NCBI GenBank assembly: GCA_052174135.1
Contig: JBQMRZ010000027.1
Coordinates: 1 to 64,000 of the forward strand
Length of the DNA: 64,000 bases
Reading direction: 5' to 3'
Source: Arsenophonus sp052174135
GTDB lineage: Bacteria; Pseudomonadota; Gammaproteobacteria; Enterobacterales; Enterobacteriaceae
Shown one piece after another: positions 54,525 to 64,000 of this stretch (positions are counted from its first letter, which is position 1; each line of letters starts with the position of its first letter). The notes beneath the pieces are model-generated. The model was not told the DNA's origin, searched no databases, and was given only the letters and a program-made list of their open reading frames with translations. Made by a program: the position numbers and the translations under genes.

Positions 54525-55652
54525 AACTCTATATCTTTTATCATAAAACTCTAAGACTAAATATATATTAGTGTTTTATTTTATATTAAAATTTAATGTA
54601 TTAAAGATTTATTAGTTTTAATTACTTATGAATAATTAAAACTAATTTAACTTTACTTATTTATCCTTTTGGGTGAAAATAATAAAAATCTGTCCATATC
54701 ACTTATATGGGTGAGATATTTATTTATATGTAATATTTATAAGCAAAATATATAAATATTTACCTTTCTAAAAATAATAAATAATACGTCAATATTTTTA
54801 TTTCGATAAAATAGTAATATATCGTTTATTTAAAATATTAAAGTTTAATTAATTATGTTAATACGGGATATACAATACTCATGAATATAAATTTAATTAT
54901 AATACTTGTAAATATAATAGCGTTAGTATCGTATAGAATAACAAAAACATCATAATTATGATTAATTATATTACAAAATATTCATATTCACTATTATTTT
55001 TTTTTAAAAAAAATAATAAAAGTAATATTTTAATATAAAATATTGTGTTTAAAGAAAAATATTATATTAATAAAATAATATTGTTTTTTAAAAAAAAATT
55101 CTTAGAAATAACATTTACTTTTAAGTCATATGATATTAGTTCCTAAACTTTTAAATAAAAAATATCTTCCATTAATTAATATAAATATTTATATATTTTT
55201 TATAAAAATCTATCTTTTTTTAAAAATGATAATAATTTACATATCTATAAAATTAAATTTTAATTTATTTATATTGCTGTATCTATTTTAAAATTTTAAT
55301 AAAAAAGTATAAAATACTTTATTATAATCAACTGAAATATTTTTTATTTTATTAAAGCGTTGATAATAAATATTTATAGAATTAAGTTTTAAAATATCTA
55401 AAAAAACTATTAAGTCGATATAAGATTAACTAATCCGATACAATACTTGTATTGATACGTTAACGTGAATTGTTATTTTTTTTAAGAAAATTTATTAATT
55501 AATATTAATATTATTAATTATAATCATAAAAAATTTAAAATAATTTTTCAAAATTTTTTTTAGTTAAAAACATTATTTTAAAATAAAATCTGTATTATGA
55601 TAGAAATAATTCTATGAATTAAATTGTAATAATAATTACTAAGAATAATATT
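54525..55652. other. Gene-free 1.1 kb holding decayed ansA
   Basis: The size of this gap (1128 bases) is close to one ansA gene (about 1.0 kb). The N-terminal third of ansA is recognisable. From about 54970 on I see nothing I can name. Confidence 0.5.
54677..54960 (+). pseudogene. ansA: Decayed ansA (cytoplasmic L-asparaginase I)
   Basis: At 54686-54721 KSVHITYMGEIF resembles the AnsA start KKSIYVAYTGGTIGM; the catalytic threonine of TGGT is replaced and the ATG reads ATA. At about 54860-54940 YGIYNTHEYKFN then YNTCKYNSVSIV-stop resembles TMAYTASALSFMLEN and LGKPVIVTG, in order but with gaps. Its position between sppA and pncA is that of ansA in E. coli. Most of the gene is beyond recognition. 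Confidence 0.5.
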
Positions 55653-56291
55653 ATGACTTATACTGCTACTGCATTATTATTGATCGATCTACAAAATGAC
55701 TTCTGTAATAATGGCGCCTTAGAAATATTAGATAGCGAAAATGTTATTAATATAGCTAACAATGTTATTTCTTATTGCCAACAACAAAATATCGCTATAA
55801 TAGCAAGTCAAGATTGGCATCCTATTAATCATTCAAGTTTTACAATAAACTCAACAACTCAAGTTGATATAGAAAATGATCGTAATAGTTTTCGTCAAAC
55901 TTGTTGGCCAATGCATTGTGTGCAAAATCAAAAAGGAGCGGAATTTCATCCAACACTCAATCAATCAGCAATTCAAAAAATTTTTCAAAAAGGAATTAAT
56001 GTTGCTATCGATAGTTATAGTGTTTTTTTTGATAATGATCATCAACATGCAACTCAATTGCATCATTGGTTAACGACAAATAAAATAAAAAAATTATATA
56101 TTATGGGTTTAGCAACAGATTATTGCGTAAAATTTACTGTATTTGATGCAATAAAATTAGGTTACCAAGTAACAATTATTCAGGATGGCTGTAAGGGCGT
56201 TAATCTGGAGCCAGAGGACAGTTGTAACGCATTAAAGGAAATGGTGTTAGCTGGTGCGAAATTAATAACATATTCTAATTTGTATGCTTAA
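55653..56291 (+). CDS. pncA: Nicotinamidase
   Basis: Deamidates nicotinamide to nicotinate for NAD salvage. The 212 residues (213 in E. coli) hold the catalytic Asp in LLIDLQNDFC near 10, the metal-binding residues in ASQDWHPINHSSF near 50, the catalytic lysine region IFQKGINVAIDSYSVFFDND near 111, and the catalytic cysteine in MGLATDYCVKFTVFDA near 150. ITIIQDGCKGVNL-like TIIQDGCKGVNLEPED follows near 178. All expected residues are present. It would recycle nicotinamide from the host or from NAD turnover. The upstream ansA is dead, so it needs its own promoter; the ribosome-binding site is weak (AAGAA). Confidence 0.94.
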   Translation: MTYTATALLLIDLQNDFCNNGALEILDSENVINIANNVISYCQQQNIAIIASQDWHPINHSSFTINSTTQVDIENDRNSFRQTCWPMHCVQNQKGAEFHPTLNQSAIQKIFQKGINVAIDSYSVFFDNDHQHATQLHHWLTTNKIKKLYIMGLATDYCVKFTVFDAIKLGYQVTIIQDGCKGVNLEPEDSCNALKEMVLAGAKLITYSNLYA

Positions 56292-56820
56292 TCCCATATT
56301 TATGTTAACTATATTTATTTTTTATATTAAAAATAATTTAATTATATCGACATATAGTGAATTATACTTAATAATATTATATAAACATTTTTAGTTTATT
56401 TTTATTTTTAATATTAGATATATACCATAACTACAACCATATATTATATATTTTAATTATAGTTAATTTATTTATTTTTCTATCATAAAATTATTTATTT
56501 TCTGTTAAGAAATATTATATTACATAATAACTATTAAGCTAATATTAAATAAAATTTCAACTATTTTAACCTAAAAATAGTTTTTCTGATTTGATTTTTA
56601 AATATCATTTAAATATATTATCAATATTTACTTTGAACCTTTTTATCAAGATTAATAATAGTAAATTAAAGCAGTAACTTTAAGTTTATTTATTAAAAAT
56701 ATAAAATTTTATGTATAAATTTTATGATAAATGACATAAATTTACATGATCGATAACAAAGTTTTAATAACGGATGGAAAAATATTTTTTTTTAAACTAA
56801 ATATAGCTAATGGAAATACT
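56292..56820. other. pncA-gapA spacer
   Basis: 529 bases without a gene. E. coli carries msrB upstream of gapA; I did not recognise it. The gapA frame stays open for 25 codons upstream of the true start, without homology. Confidence 0.5.
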
Positions 56821-57819
56821 ATGACTATTAAAGTAAGTATTAATGGATTCGGTCGTATTGGCCGTATTATTTTTCGTGCTGCTCAAGGACGTAAAGATAT
56901 TGAAATCGTAGCAATTAATGATTTATTAGATGCTAATTATATGGCTTATATGCTAAAGTATGACTCAACTCATGGTCGTTTTAATGGGACTATTGAAGTA
57001 AAAGATGGGCATAATATAATAGTTAATGGTAAAACTATTCGCTGCACAGCAGAAAAAAACCCTATTAACTTAAAGTGGAATGAAATTGGTGTTGATGTTG
57101 TTGCAGAAGCAACAGGTGTTTTTTTAACTAACGAAACAGCATATAAACATATTACTGCAGGAGCAAAAAAAGTAGTTTTAACCGGACCACCAAAAGATGA
57201 TATTCCAATGTTTGTTATAGGTGTTAATCATAATACCTATAGTAATCAAAACATTATTTCTAATGCCTCTTGTACAACTAATTGCTTAGCTCCGTTAGCT
57301 AAAATTATAAATGATAAATATGGTATTATTGAAGGTCTAATGACAACAGTTCATGCAACAACAGCAACTCAAAGAATAGTTGATGGAGCTTCAACTAAAG
57401 ATTGGAGAAACGGGCGTAGTGCTTTACAAAATATAATTCCTTCATCAACTAGTGCCGCTAAAGCTCTTGGTAAAATTATTCCTGAGCTTAACAAAAAAAT
57501 AACAGGTATGGCTTTTCGTGTTCCAACACCTAATGTCTCAGTTATCGATTTAACTGTTCGCTTAAATAAACCGGCTACTTATAAAGAAATTTGCAAGACG
57601 ATTCAACAGGCAGCAAATAATGAATTTAAAAATATTCTTGGTTATACTGAAGATGATGTTGTTTCCACTGATTTTAATAACAACAAATTAACTTCAATTT
57701 TTGACGCAAAAGCAAGTATTTCTTTAAATAATAATTTTATAAAATTAATAGCTTGGTATGATAATGAAACAGGTTATTCTAATAAAGTTTTAGATCTAAT
57801 TGCACACATTTTAAAATAA
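56821..57819 (+). CDS. gapA: Glyceraldehyde-3-phosphate dehydrogenase A
   Basis: Oxidises glyceraldehyde 3-phosphate with NAD+ in glycolysis. The ATG at 56821 gives MTIKVSINGFGRIGR and 332 residues, matching E. coli (331); the frame opens upstream at 56746 but that part has no homology. The NAD-binding INGFGRIGR has Ser where E. coli has Gly. The catalytic cysteine lies in SNASCTTNCLAPL near 150 and the histidine in TTVHATTATQR near 177. IIPSSTSAAKALG near 207 and WYDNETGYSNKVLDLIAH at the end are family segments. Thus the active site is complete. A clear terminator follows. It is one of the best-preserved genes of the window. Confidence 0.97.
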   Translation: MTIKVSINGFGRIGRIIFRAAQGRKDIEIVAINDLLDANYMAYMLKYDSTHGRFNGTIEVKDGHNIIVNGKTIRCTAEKNPINLKWNEIGVDVVAEATGVFLTNETAYKHITAGAKKVVLTGPPKDDIPMFVIGVNHNTYSNQNIISNASCTTNCLAPLAKIINDKYGIIEGLMTTVHATTATQRIVDGASTKDWRNGRSALQNIIPSSTSAAKALGKIIPELNKKITGMAFRVPTPNVSVIDLTVRLNKPATYKEICKTIQQAANNEFKNILGYTEDDVVSTDFNNNKLTSIFDAKASISLNNNFIKLIAWYDNETGYSNKVLDLIAHILK

Positions 57820-57842
57820 ATAATATAGTTATTATCTATTCT

Positions 57843-57880
57843 AAAGCCGCAATTTATTAATAGCGGCTTTTTATATTTTA
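57843..57880 (+). terminator. Intrinsic terminator of gapA
   Basis: AAAGCCGC (57843-57850) and GCGGCTTT (57863-57870) form a stem with a GC-rich core and a 12-base loop, followed by TTATATTTTA. It begins 24 bases after the gapA stop. This is the only textbook GC-clamped terminator in the window. Confidence 0.85.
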
Positions 57881-59014
57881 GTCATAATTTAAATATAAAA
57901 TACTTTAATTAATTAATTTTTATAATTAAAAACACAAAAATATCAAAATTATAAATGAAATTTATATTTTTAATTTATATTCATGGATATAAATTTCCTG
58001 TATTTAAGTTTTAATAACTCTATGAGCTTTTAGTTATTATCATTTTATTATAAAATAAATAGCATTAAAGTTGATTTTTTCATAAAGTATAACTATTTAT
58101 CAATAGTGTCAATTTAACAAAAAAAAATATATTTACTATTAATAACTTACTATATTTTAAATCAAAAACTATTTCTAATAAAGTTTTTACCTACTTTATT
58201 TATATTTTTATTTTATGGCTCAATCAATCATCATGATTTTATATATTTATGATAATAGTAACTAGAAAATAATAATGATTATATAATTACATAACATTCA
58301 TACTCATATTTTATTAAAAATAATTTAAAGATTTAATAATATTTATTTTTTTAATAAAAACTTAAAATTAATATCAATACATAAAATTAATTATAATATT
58401 ATATAATTAAAAGGAATTAATTATATTTATACCTATACTAAGAGTTAGAATATAATGTGTAATAAATTTACAATATTTTTAAAAGTTAAATGATTAAATC
58501 ATGATAATATAAAGTATTGAAATTATGGAACATAATTATTGTTATGACAAACAACAAACAATCTTTATTAAATAGGAGCTAAAAATCTATTTATATGTTA
58601 TTAATTTAAAATTCATATAATTTTAAGATATTAAATTTAATACTATGACTTTGTTATTATTCATGTGCATAATAATGAAGTTTAATTAAATACTCATAAA
58701 ATTTATTAATATTTGATGATAAATAATCATTATATCAATAAATTCTATCACTTTTAATTATTATCTTTGATATTTTAAGATAATGATATTAATATTTACC
58801 CTATATATAATTTAGTTAATACAAAGTTTATATATAATATGATTTTTAATTAATTATTTTAGTTAAAAAAAATAATACCAACTTTAAATTAGCTAATAAT
58901 ATTAAAAATAGAAGTATTAAAAGAAACTTTCATCATCAAATAAATTATTTTTATTTTTTTTCTTGAAAAGAAAAATTCTTTAAATTAAATCTATCAATAA
59001 TAACAATTAGTAAT

Positions 59015-59060
59015 TATAAATAATAAGAATATAAATATATTTATATTCTTATTATTTATA
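59015..59060. repeat. Perfect 46-base palindrome without a loop
   Basis: Positions 59015-59037 and 59038-59060 are exact reverse complements with no spacer. The left arm starts TATAAATAATAAGAATA and the centre is AAATATATTT. It lies about 1.2 kb after gapA and 1 kb from the end of fadR, with no gene adjoining and no uridine run. Such loop-free palindromes are normally unstable during replication. Confidence 0.9.
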
Positions 59061-60070
59061 GTTTATTGCATTTTAATTTTATTAACTTATACAAATTAAG
59101 CTATTATTTAAACAATAACTTTTATAAACATTATGCTTATATATCAAAACAATTTGTTAAAAATAACTAATTTATACCAATAAAAAATATTTTAATATAT
59201 TATTATAAGAGAAAAATTTAAATTCAATAGAGAAATAAAAATATAAACTCTTTAATTTTTTAATTAAAATATTAAAGATATAAAAATGATTTAGAAAAAA
59301 ATCCTTTATATATGTTGAACATAAAAATGATTTGATTTATTGCATGTAAAAATTAAGTTTATATTAATATAATATTCTTACTTTAAGTGATATAAATGTA
59401 TTATAAAATAACAAGATAAAATACTATAATAGATATTTTATTTTTACTTAATAAAAAATACTTATTTATATATTATATTTAATTATTTTTTTATAAAAAC
59501 AATTAACTTTATTATATATAAAAATTTATTAGTAAAGTTAATCATATAAAAGTTAATAAATAATTTTTTTTAGAAAAAGATACTTTATTGTCAAGTATTA
59601 TTCGGAATAAAATAAAATATAATAAATTAATTACATTAATTTTACTAAATATTAAATATTTTTATATTGAACTAACCAAAAAATAGGAAAGGAATATTAA
59701 TTCTTATTGTTAAAAACAGAATAATATTCTGTTAGGTCAATTAATATTTGACAAGTATGGTTTATTTATTATTTTGCTTAGTATATTTCATATCTATGAT
59801 TAAAAAAAAAATAAAAAAACTAAGCTTATATTTTTTATATATCTATATATATTTTACAAAAGAGAAAATGATAAGAAAAGTATAGAATCGACTATTTAGT
59901 AAAATTATCAATTTTATCAAATATTATAGAATTGTTATTTAAATAATTAACAGAGAATTATTTAAATTATCCATTATAATATTAAAAATAATTAATTATA
60001 ATATAAATGCTTATGTTTTTTAATAAAGAAACATAACAAGATAACATCTTGTTATTAATTAACAATAAAT

Positions 60071-60787
60071 TTAACATAATTCAGATAAAATATCTATTAT
60101 ATTATCTTTCATTTTACGCCAAATATTATTACTCTCTTTACCATATCTACAAACACTATCTAAAATTTGATCATAATTTTCTTCTTCACATATTTTAGTT
60201 AAATCATAATAAAAATTGTAAGCAAGTTGACGTGCTTTGGGATCAGAGAAATAATAACGACTAATGCGCGTATATAATCCTTTCAAACTATTTAAAATTA
60301 ATCCATAAATAGAATTACCAGAAATAAATGCTAATCCGCGAAAAATATTATAATCTATTATAGTGAATGATTTAGAAGAATCCTCTATATTTTCTTTTAT
60401 CGATAAAATCTCTAATGATTTTAGTTTATTTTTATGAAATGCAGTTTGAATAAAAATAGCTGAAATACTTGTTCTGACAGATAATAAATCTTCAATTAAT
60501 TTTGGTACTCCACCGTGATCTAACCGAGCTACTGTTTCTAAAATATTAAGACCTGAAGTTTCCCAAAAATTGTTTACTTTAGTCGGTTTTCCGTGTTGAA
60601 TAGTTAGCCATCCATCTCTTGCGAGACGTTGTAAAACTTCTCGTAATGTTGTTCTTGTTACTCCAATTAACTCAGAGAACTTACGTTCTGCCGGTAAAAT
60701 TGAACCAGGTGGGAAATGGTTATTCCAAATATTTTCAATAATATACTCTTCTGCAAAATTAGCTGGACTTTGTGCTCTGATAATCAT
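60071..60787 (-). CDS. fadR: Fatty acid metabolism regulator FadR
   Basis: A GntR-family regulator that represses fatty-acid degradation genes and activates fabA/fabB in E. coli; long-chain acyl-CoA releases it from DNA. The 238 residues (239 in E. coli) hold the winged-helix domain (PANFAEEYIIENIWNNHFPP near 9, then LIGVTRTTLREVLQRLARDG near 40) and TIQHGKPTKVNNFWETSGLNI near 63 as the linker to the all-helical acyl-CoA domain, with YNIFRGLAFISGNSIYGLI near 147. DNA-binding residues look unchanged. AGGTACAGAAAAT precedes the ATG. No fad or fab gene is in the window, so the kept role, perhaps activation of unsaturated fatty-acid synthesis, is inference. Confidence 0.95.
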   Translation of the reverse strand: MIIRAQSPANFAEEYIIENIWNNHFPPGSILPAERKFSELIGVTRTTLREVLQRLARDGWLTIQHGKPTKVNNFWETSGLNILETVARLDHGGVPKLIEDLLSVRTSISAIFIQTAFHKNKLKSLEILSIKENIEDSSKSFTIIDYNIFRGLAFISGNSIYGLILNSLKGLYTRISRYYFSDPKARQLAYNFYYDLTKICEEENYDQILDSVCRYGKESNNIWRKMKDNIIDILSELC

Positions 60788-60837
60788 ATTTTCTGTACCT
60801 AACTAAATAAATTTTTAATAATTTAAAAATAAAATAA

Positions 60838-60885
60838 TATCAGAATGAGGTACTTTGAGGTATCTGAGTTGTTAAAGAAATACTA
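60838..60885 (-). promoter_or_regulatory. Low-AT stretch with repeated motif upstream of fadR
   Basis: About 50-100 bases before fadR the plus strand reads GAGGTACTTTGAGGTATC, two GAGGTA copies 10 bases apart, in a patch richer in G and C than its surroundings. AGGTAC recurs (on the other strand) at the fadR ribosome-binding site. Persistence of such a patch suggests a conserved promoter or operator. I cannot match it with confidence to the FadR consensus. Confidence 0.3.
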
Positions 60886-61793
60886 ATTTAATTATAAAGA
60901 CTTAATGAAATTTGTTATTAATCAATAAAAAATAATACTTATAATTTATGATATAAAATATAATATATTATATTAATTAATATTATCTATAGATTAGTAG
61001 ATGAGATTAAGTAATTATAAATATAAATATCATATAAATGATATTGAAAAATTTCTTTGATAATCCTCTCCTAAATTTAAATAAATAAATTATTATATCT
61101 TTGATAATTAATTTATTTAATTTTTATTAATTCTTTTATTATACATTAACCACTAATTATCAAGTTTATTTTTATTCTTATTCTAACATTAAAATATTAT
61201 TTACTTACATTTACTAAAGTGGTTATTATTTAAGTAATAATAATTTAGATGACATAATATAAAAAAAATTATAGAATAAGTAATAAAATTAAAACAATAT
61301 TATTATTGATCTTTATTACTCTTAGCATTTATTTTATAAAATTATTGTTTTTAATTCATTTTAAGCATTTAACTTTACTATCTTTTATTTAGAAAAATAC
61401 TTTTTTATATTTTTTAGATGAATTAACAATAATTACTATCGTGATTAATATATTTATTAATTTTTATTCTATTTATTATAACTATATATCATAGTAAAAA
61501 AAATTTAATTAAAATAACAATTTTTTAATAAAAATAAAAAAATAGTTAAATAATTTAGTTTTTTAGATAATTTAATGATATATGTTAATATTTGAAGTAC
61601 ATTAATCGATGTAATAATAATGGTTTATAAGCTTTAATAAATTTAATTATTGCTAAATACGTTAACTAAAATTTTAATACTTTTTTTTACATCTGATCTT
61701 AATAATATTAGTAATATTTTATAAAACATAATTGTTTACTGTTATATTGAATATTTTAAATTATTTTATAAAAATGTTAAATTACTTAAAAAA

Positions 61794-61822
61794 TTTATGA
61801 TAGATTTTAAATCTATCATAAA
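61794..61822. repeat. 14-bp inverted repeat, one-base centre
   Basis: TTTATGATAGATTT (61794-61807) and AAATCTATCATAAA (61809-61822) flank a single T. It lies 1 kb upstream of fadR with no gene nearby. Confidence 0.65.
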
Positions 61823-64000
61823 CTATTGGCAACCAATGGAATAAACAAAAAAAATAAGATTAATAAAACAAATATTAATAACTTTTAGTTAATTATTTTT
61901 AGTTTTTCAGTTTAACATAAAATTAATTTAATTTGTTTATCTGTAATTATTCTAATAATTGTATTTTACGATATCACTGATAATTATATAATTAATAAAA
62001 TATTTGAAAAGTTATAATTTTAGTATCTTGTTAAGCATATTTTAATTTTTAAAATAATTATTAATTAGAATCTTTTTGTCATTTATTTAAAATAAATATT
62101 ATAGTTTTAAAGTCATCATATTTTTATTCAATTACTTATTTTCTATTATTTTTAAGAAAATTTTTATTTAAAAAATATGTAAATAAAGTAATAAATGCAT
62201 TAAAATAACGGTTTATATCACATTCATAATATGATGAATACCTGGAAATTATTGTTAATATTGTTATAAATTTACTCTTAATAGCAATATTAAATAGATA
62301 TGCTTTTTATTCTTATTTACTACATCAATTTATTACCTAATAGTTTGGCTATTTTATTGGTATTAAATATTTAATATATTTCTAATATTTTAATTTAATT
62401 AAATTTAATTATTATAATATTACTAATCGTTTTTTTAAAAAAACTTCCATAAAATATTTAAAATTTACATAAAAAAAAATAAAATTCATTCAAGGAAAAC
62501 ATCAGATATAAAATACTTTACTATTTTTGTTCAGAGTCATTGATTATTCAATCTATCATTATAATTTTATTGCATTATTTCTAATAATGGGTAATAAATA
62601 ACAATAGTGTTAAATTAAATGAACTTATTAGAAGAAATAAAATTATAATTTATTTGGTTCAGTTATTTATATATTGTCTTCAATATAATTTATATGTATT
62701 TATAAAAATAAAATATTAATTTTTAAAGTTTAAATTGAAATAGATTTTCATTATTTTATTAATAATTTTTACTATTTTTTATCTATTTATTAATTGATTT
62801 CATCATATACTTAAAATTAGATTAAATTTTAAGTAAAAAGTTATTTTTATGCTAAATAAATAAATTATAAATAAATCTATTTACTTAAAATTTTAATTTG
62901 ATGATATCAATAAACCTATAATAGAATATTTTATAATATAATAGCCATACAATAATTTAGGTCTAATATAATTAGACTTTCAAGTTATGTAACTTACCTG
63001 TTATCAACAATAATATTATCAAAATTCGATCAAATATTATAAAAAGATCATCAGTTAAAATCTATAAAAACTAAATAATAGATAAAATTAGTTATGAAAA
63101 TAATATTAATTTTAATTATTAAAATATTACTAATTTTCTGATAATTATATTTTTATTACTAATAATATTTATCAATACTATTCATGAACCATAAAACTTT
63201 ATAAAATCAATAAACTCAATATTTTAATTATCTGAACTAAAGATTAAAAATTAATATAATATATAATTATACAGCAGATACTCTCTTTAAAATTATAAAA
63301 TAATTAGATTATATTATAGATCATAATCTCAAACGAATTTATGATTATGTTTGATTAATACTTTTCGCTAATAACTTATATTTATTATTAATTTAAATAA
63401 ATATATTAATTAAATTTACTAATTATTTACATTAATCATGTTTTTTTTAAGCAAGTATCATTATTTGTTTATTGAATGAGATTAATTTTATATAATAAAT
63501 TAAATAAGTTATAATTAATTAATTAATTAATTTTTAAAGAATTTTTGATTAAATCTAATTAAAGTTTAATTTAATAGAAAGTAACATAGAATATGTTGAG
63601 TCATTAAACTTACAAAGTATATAGGATTATATTTTTAAATAACGATTTAATCAAATTTAGCAAAATATCTTTTTAGTTTTTTTTATTTTTTGTTTAAAAA
63701 CGTTATTGTAGAAATGAAGTTAAACGATAATCATGAAAATCAAAATATATAAATTAAAATAATTATTATTATTACACCTTAATTAATGAAAATAATTTAA
63801 AATTAAACTAGTTAATTAATTATATTAAAATTATTGATCTTTAAATTTATTTATTACTATACAGGAATAGTGTTTGTTGTATGAATAAAATTTATTTGAT
63901 TTCATTTTACTTAATCTTATACTAGTAAGTATGAGTTATGTAAAATATCTATCACCATTAATTAGGTTAACTTTTAAAATACTATTATTATCATAAAGAT

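Larger units (their letters stand above)
57820..60070. other. Gene-free 2.25 kb between gapA and fadR
   Basis: After the gapA terminator I see no gene. yeaD, which follows gapA in E. coli, was not recognised. The outstanding feature is the perfect 46-base palindrome at 59015-59060. Confidence 0.5.
60788..64000. other. Gene-free 3.2 kb at the window end
   Basis: No gene. nhaB is divergent from fadR in E. coli, but I could not recognise it here. Two inverted repeats lie at 61794-61822 (14-bp stem, arm TTTATGATAGATTT, one central T) and 62824-62893 (14-bp arms AAATTTTAAGTAAA, 42-base spacer). A gene may begin beyond the window. Confidence 0.5.

Noticed and set aside
56746..56820. N-terminal extension of gapA by 25 codons
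   Set aside because: No homology; GapA proteins begin at MTIKV and the internal ATG has a suitable ribosome-binding site.
1..64000. tRNA, rRNA or CRISPR
   Set aside because: I looked for the conserved TTCGAATC-type T-loop, GC-rich blocks and regularly spaced repeats and found none.

Overview
This window reads as part of the chromosome of a heat-eroded, extremely AT-rich gammaproteobacterium of the Enterobacterales, most likely a host-restricted (arthropod) endosymbiont. Every recognisable protein is closest in sequence and length to its Escherichia coli counterpart as I remember it. Only about 38% of the bases code for intact proteins. There are no tRNA or rRNA genes, no insertion sequences, no prophage and no CRISPR array that I can see. 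The genus cannot be fixed from here; Arsenophonus-, Providencia- or Sodalis-like lineages are all possible.

Layout. 1-16 kb: ahpC (+), a dead ahpF, an APC-family amino-acid antiporter (ydgI/arcD-like, +), a lone LPS core glycosyltransferase (waaO/waaJ-like, +), cdh (-) and fumC (-), separated by kilobases of gene-free DNA. 17.5-23.5 kb: an rsx operon (rsxA, a fused rsxB-rsxC, rsxD, +) followed by decayed rsxG and rsxE and then intact nth. 24-49 kb: a block that follows the E. coli map backwards without a rearrangement: pyrF, lapB, ribA, acnA, (dead topA), sohB, (missing trp-side genes), yciC, yciB, (dead yciA), clsA, (missing opp/adhE, dead tdk), hns, galU. 52-58 kb: sppA, (dead ansA), pncA, gapA. 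60 kb: fadR. The last 3 kb hold no gene.

The most striking result is that many gene-free stretches are not empty: they still carry readable remains of the gene expected at that place. By translating them and comparing with remembered E. coli proteins I found remains of ahpF, rsxG, rsxE, yciH, lapA, pgpB, topA, yciA, tdk and ansA. They are shredded by AT-directed substitutions (CAA to TAA, GGA to TGA) and small frameshifts, and the first three quarters of topA are almost full length. This is genome reduction caught midway, with point-mutational decay running ahead of deletion.

Working together, the surviving genes give central carbon metabolism (gapA, acnA, fumC), pyrimidine and riboflavin steps (pyrF, ribA), NAD salvage (pncA), envelope upkeep (galU, lapB, clsA, cdh, sohB, sppA, yciB, yciC), DNA repair and nucleoid structure (nth, hns), peroxide defence (ahpC) and regulation (fadR). 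I found no clear new multi-gene system. The best candidates for new biology are a stripped Rsx complex (A, fused BC, D only, with the flavin-attachment threonine of RsxD apparently gone), AhpC persisting without AhpF, and a family of long, near-perfect inverted repeats in the gene-free DNA, including one perfect 46-base palindrome.
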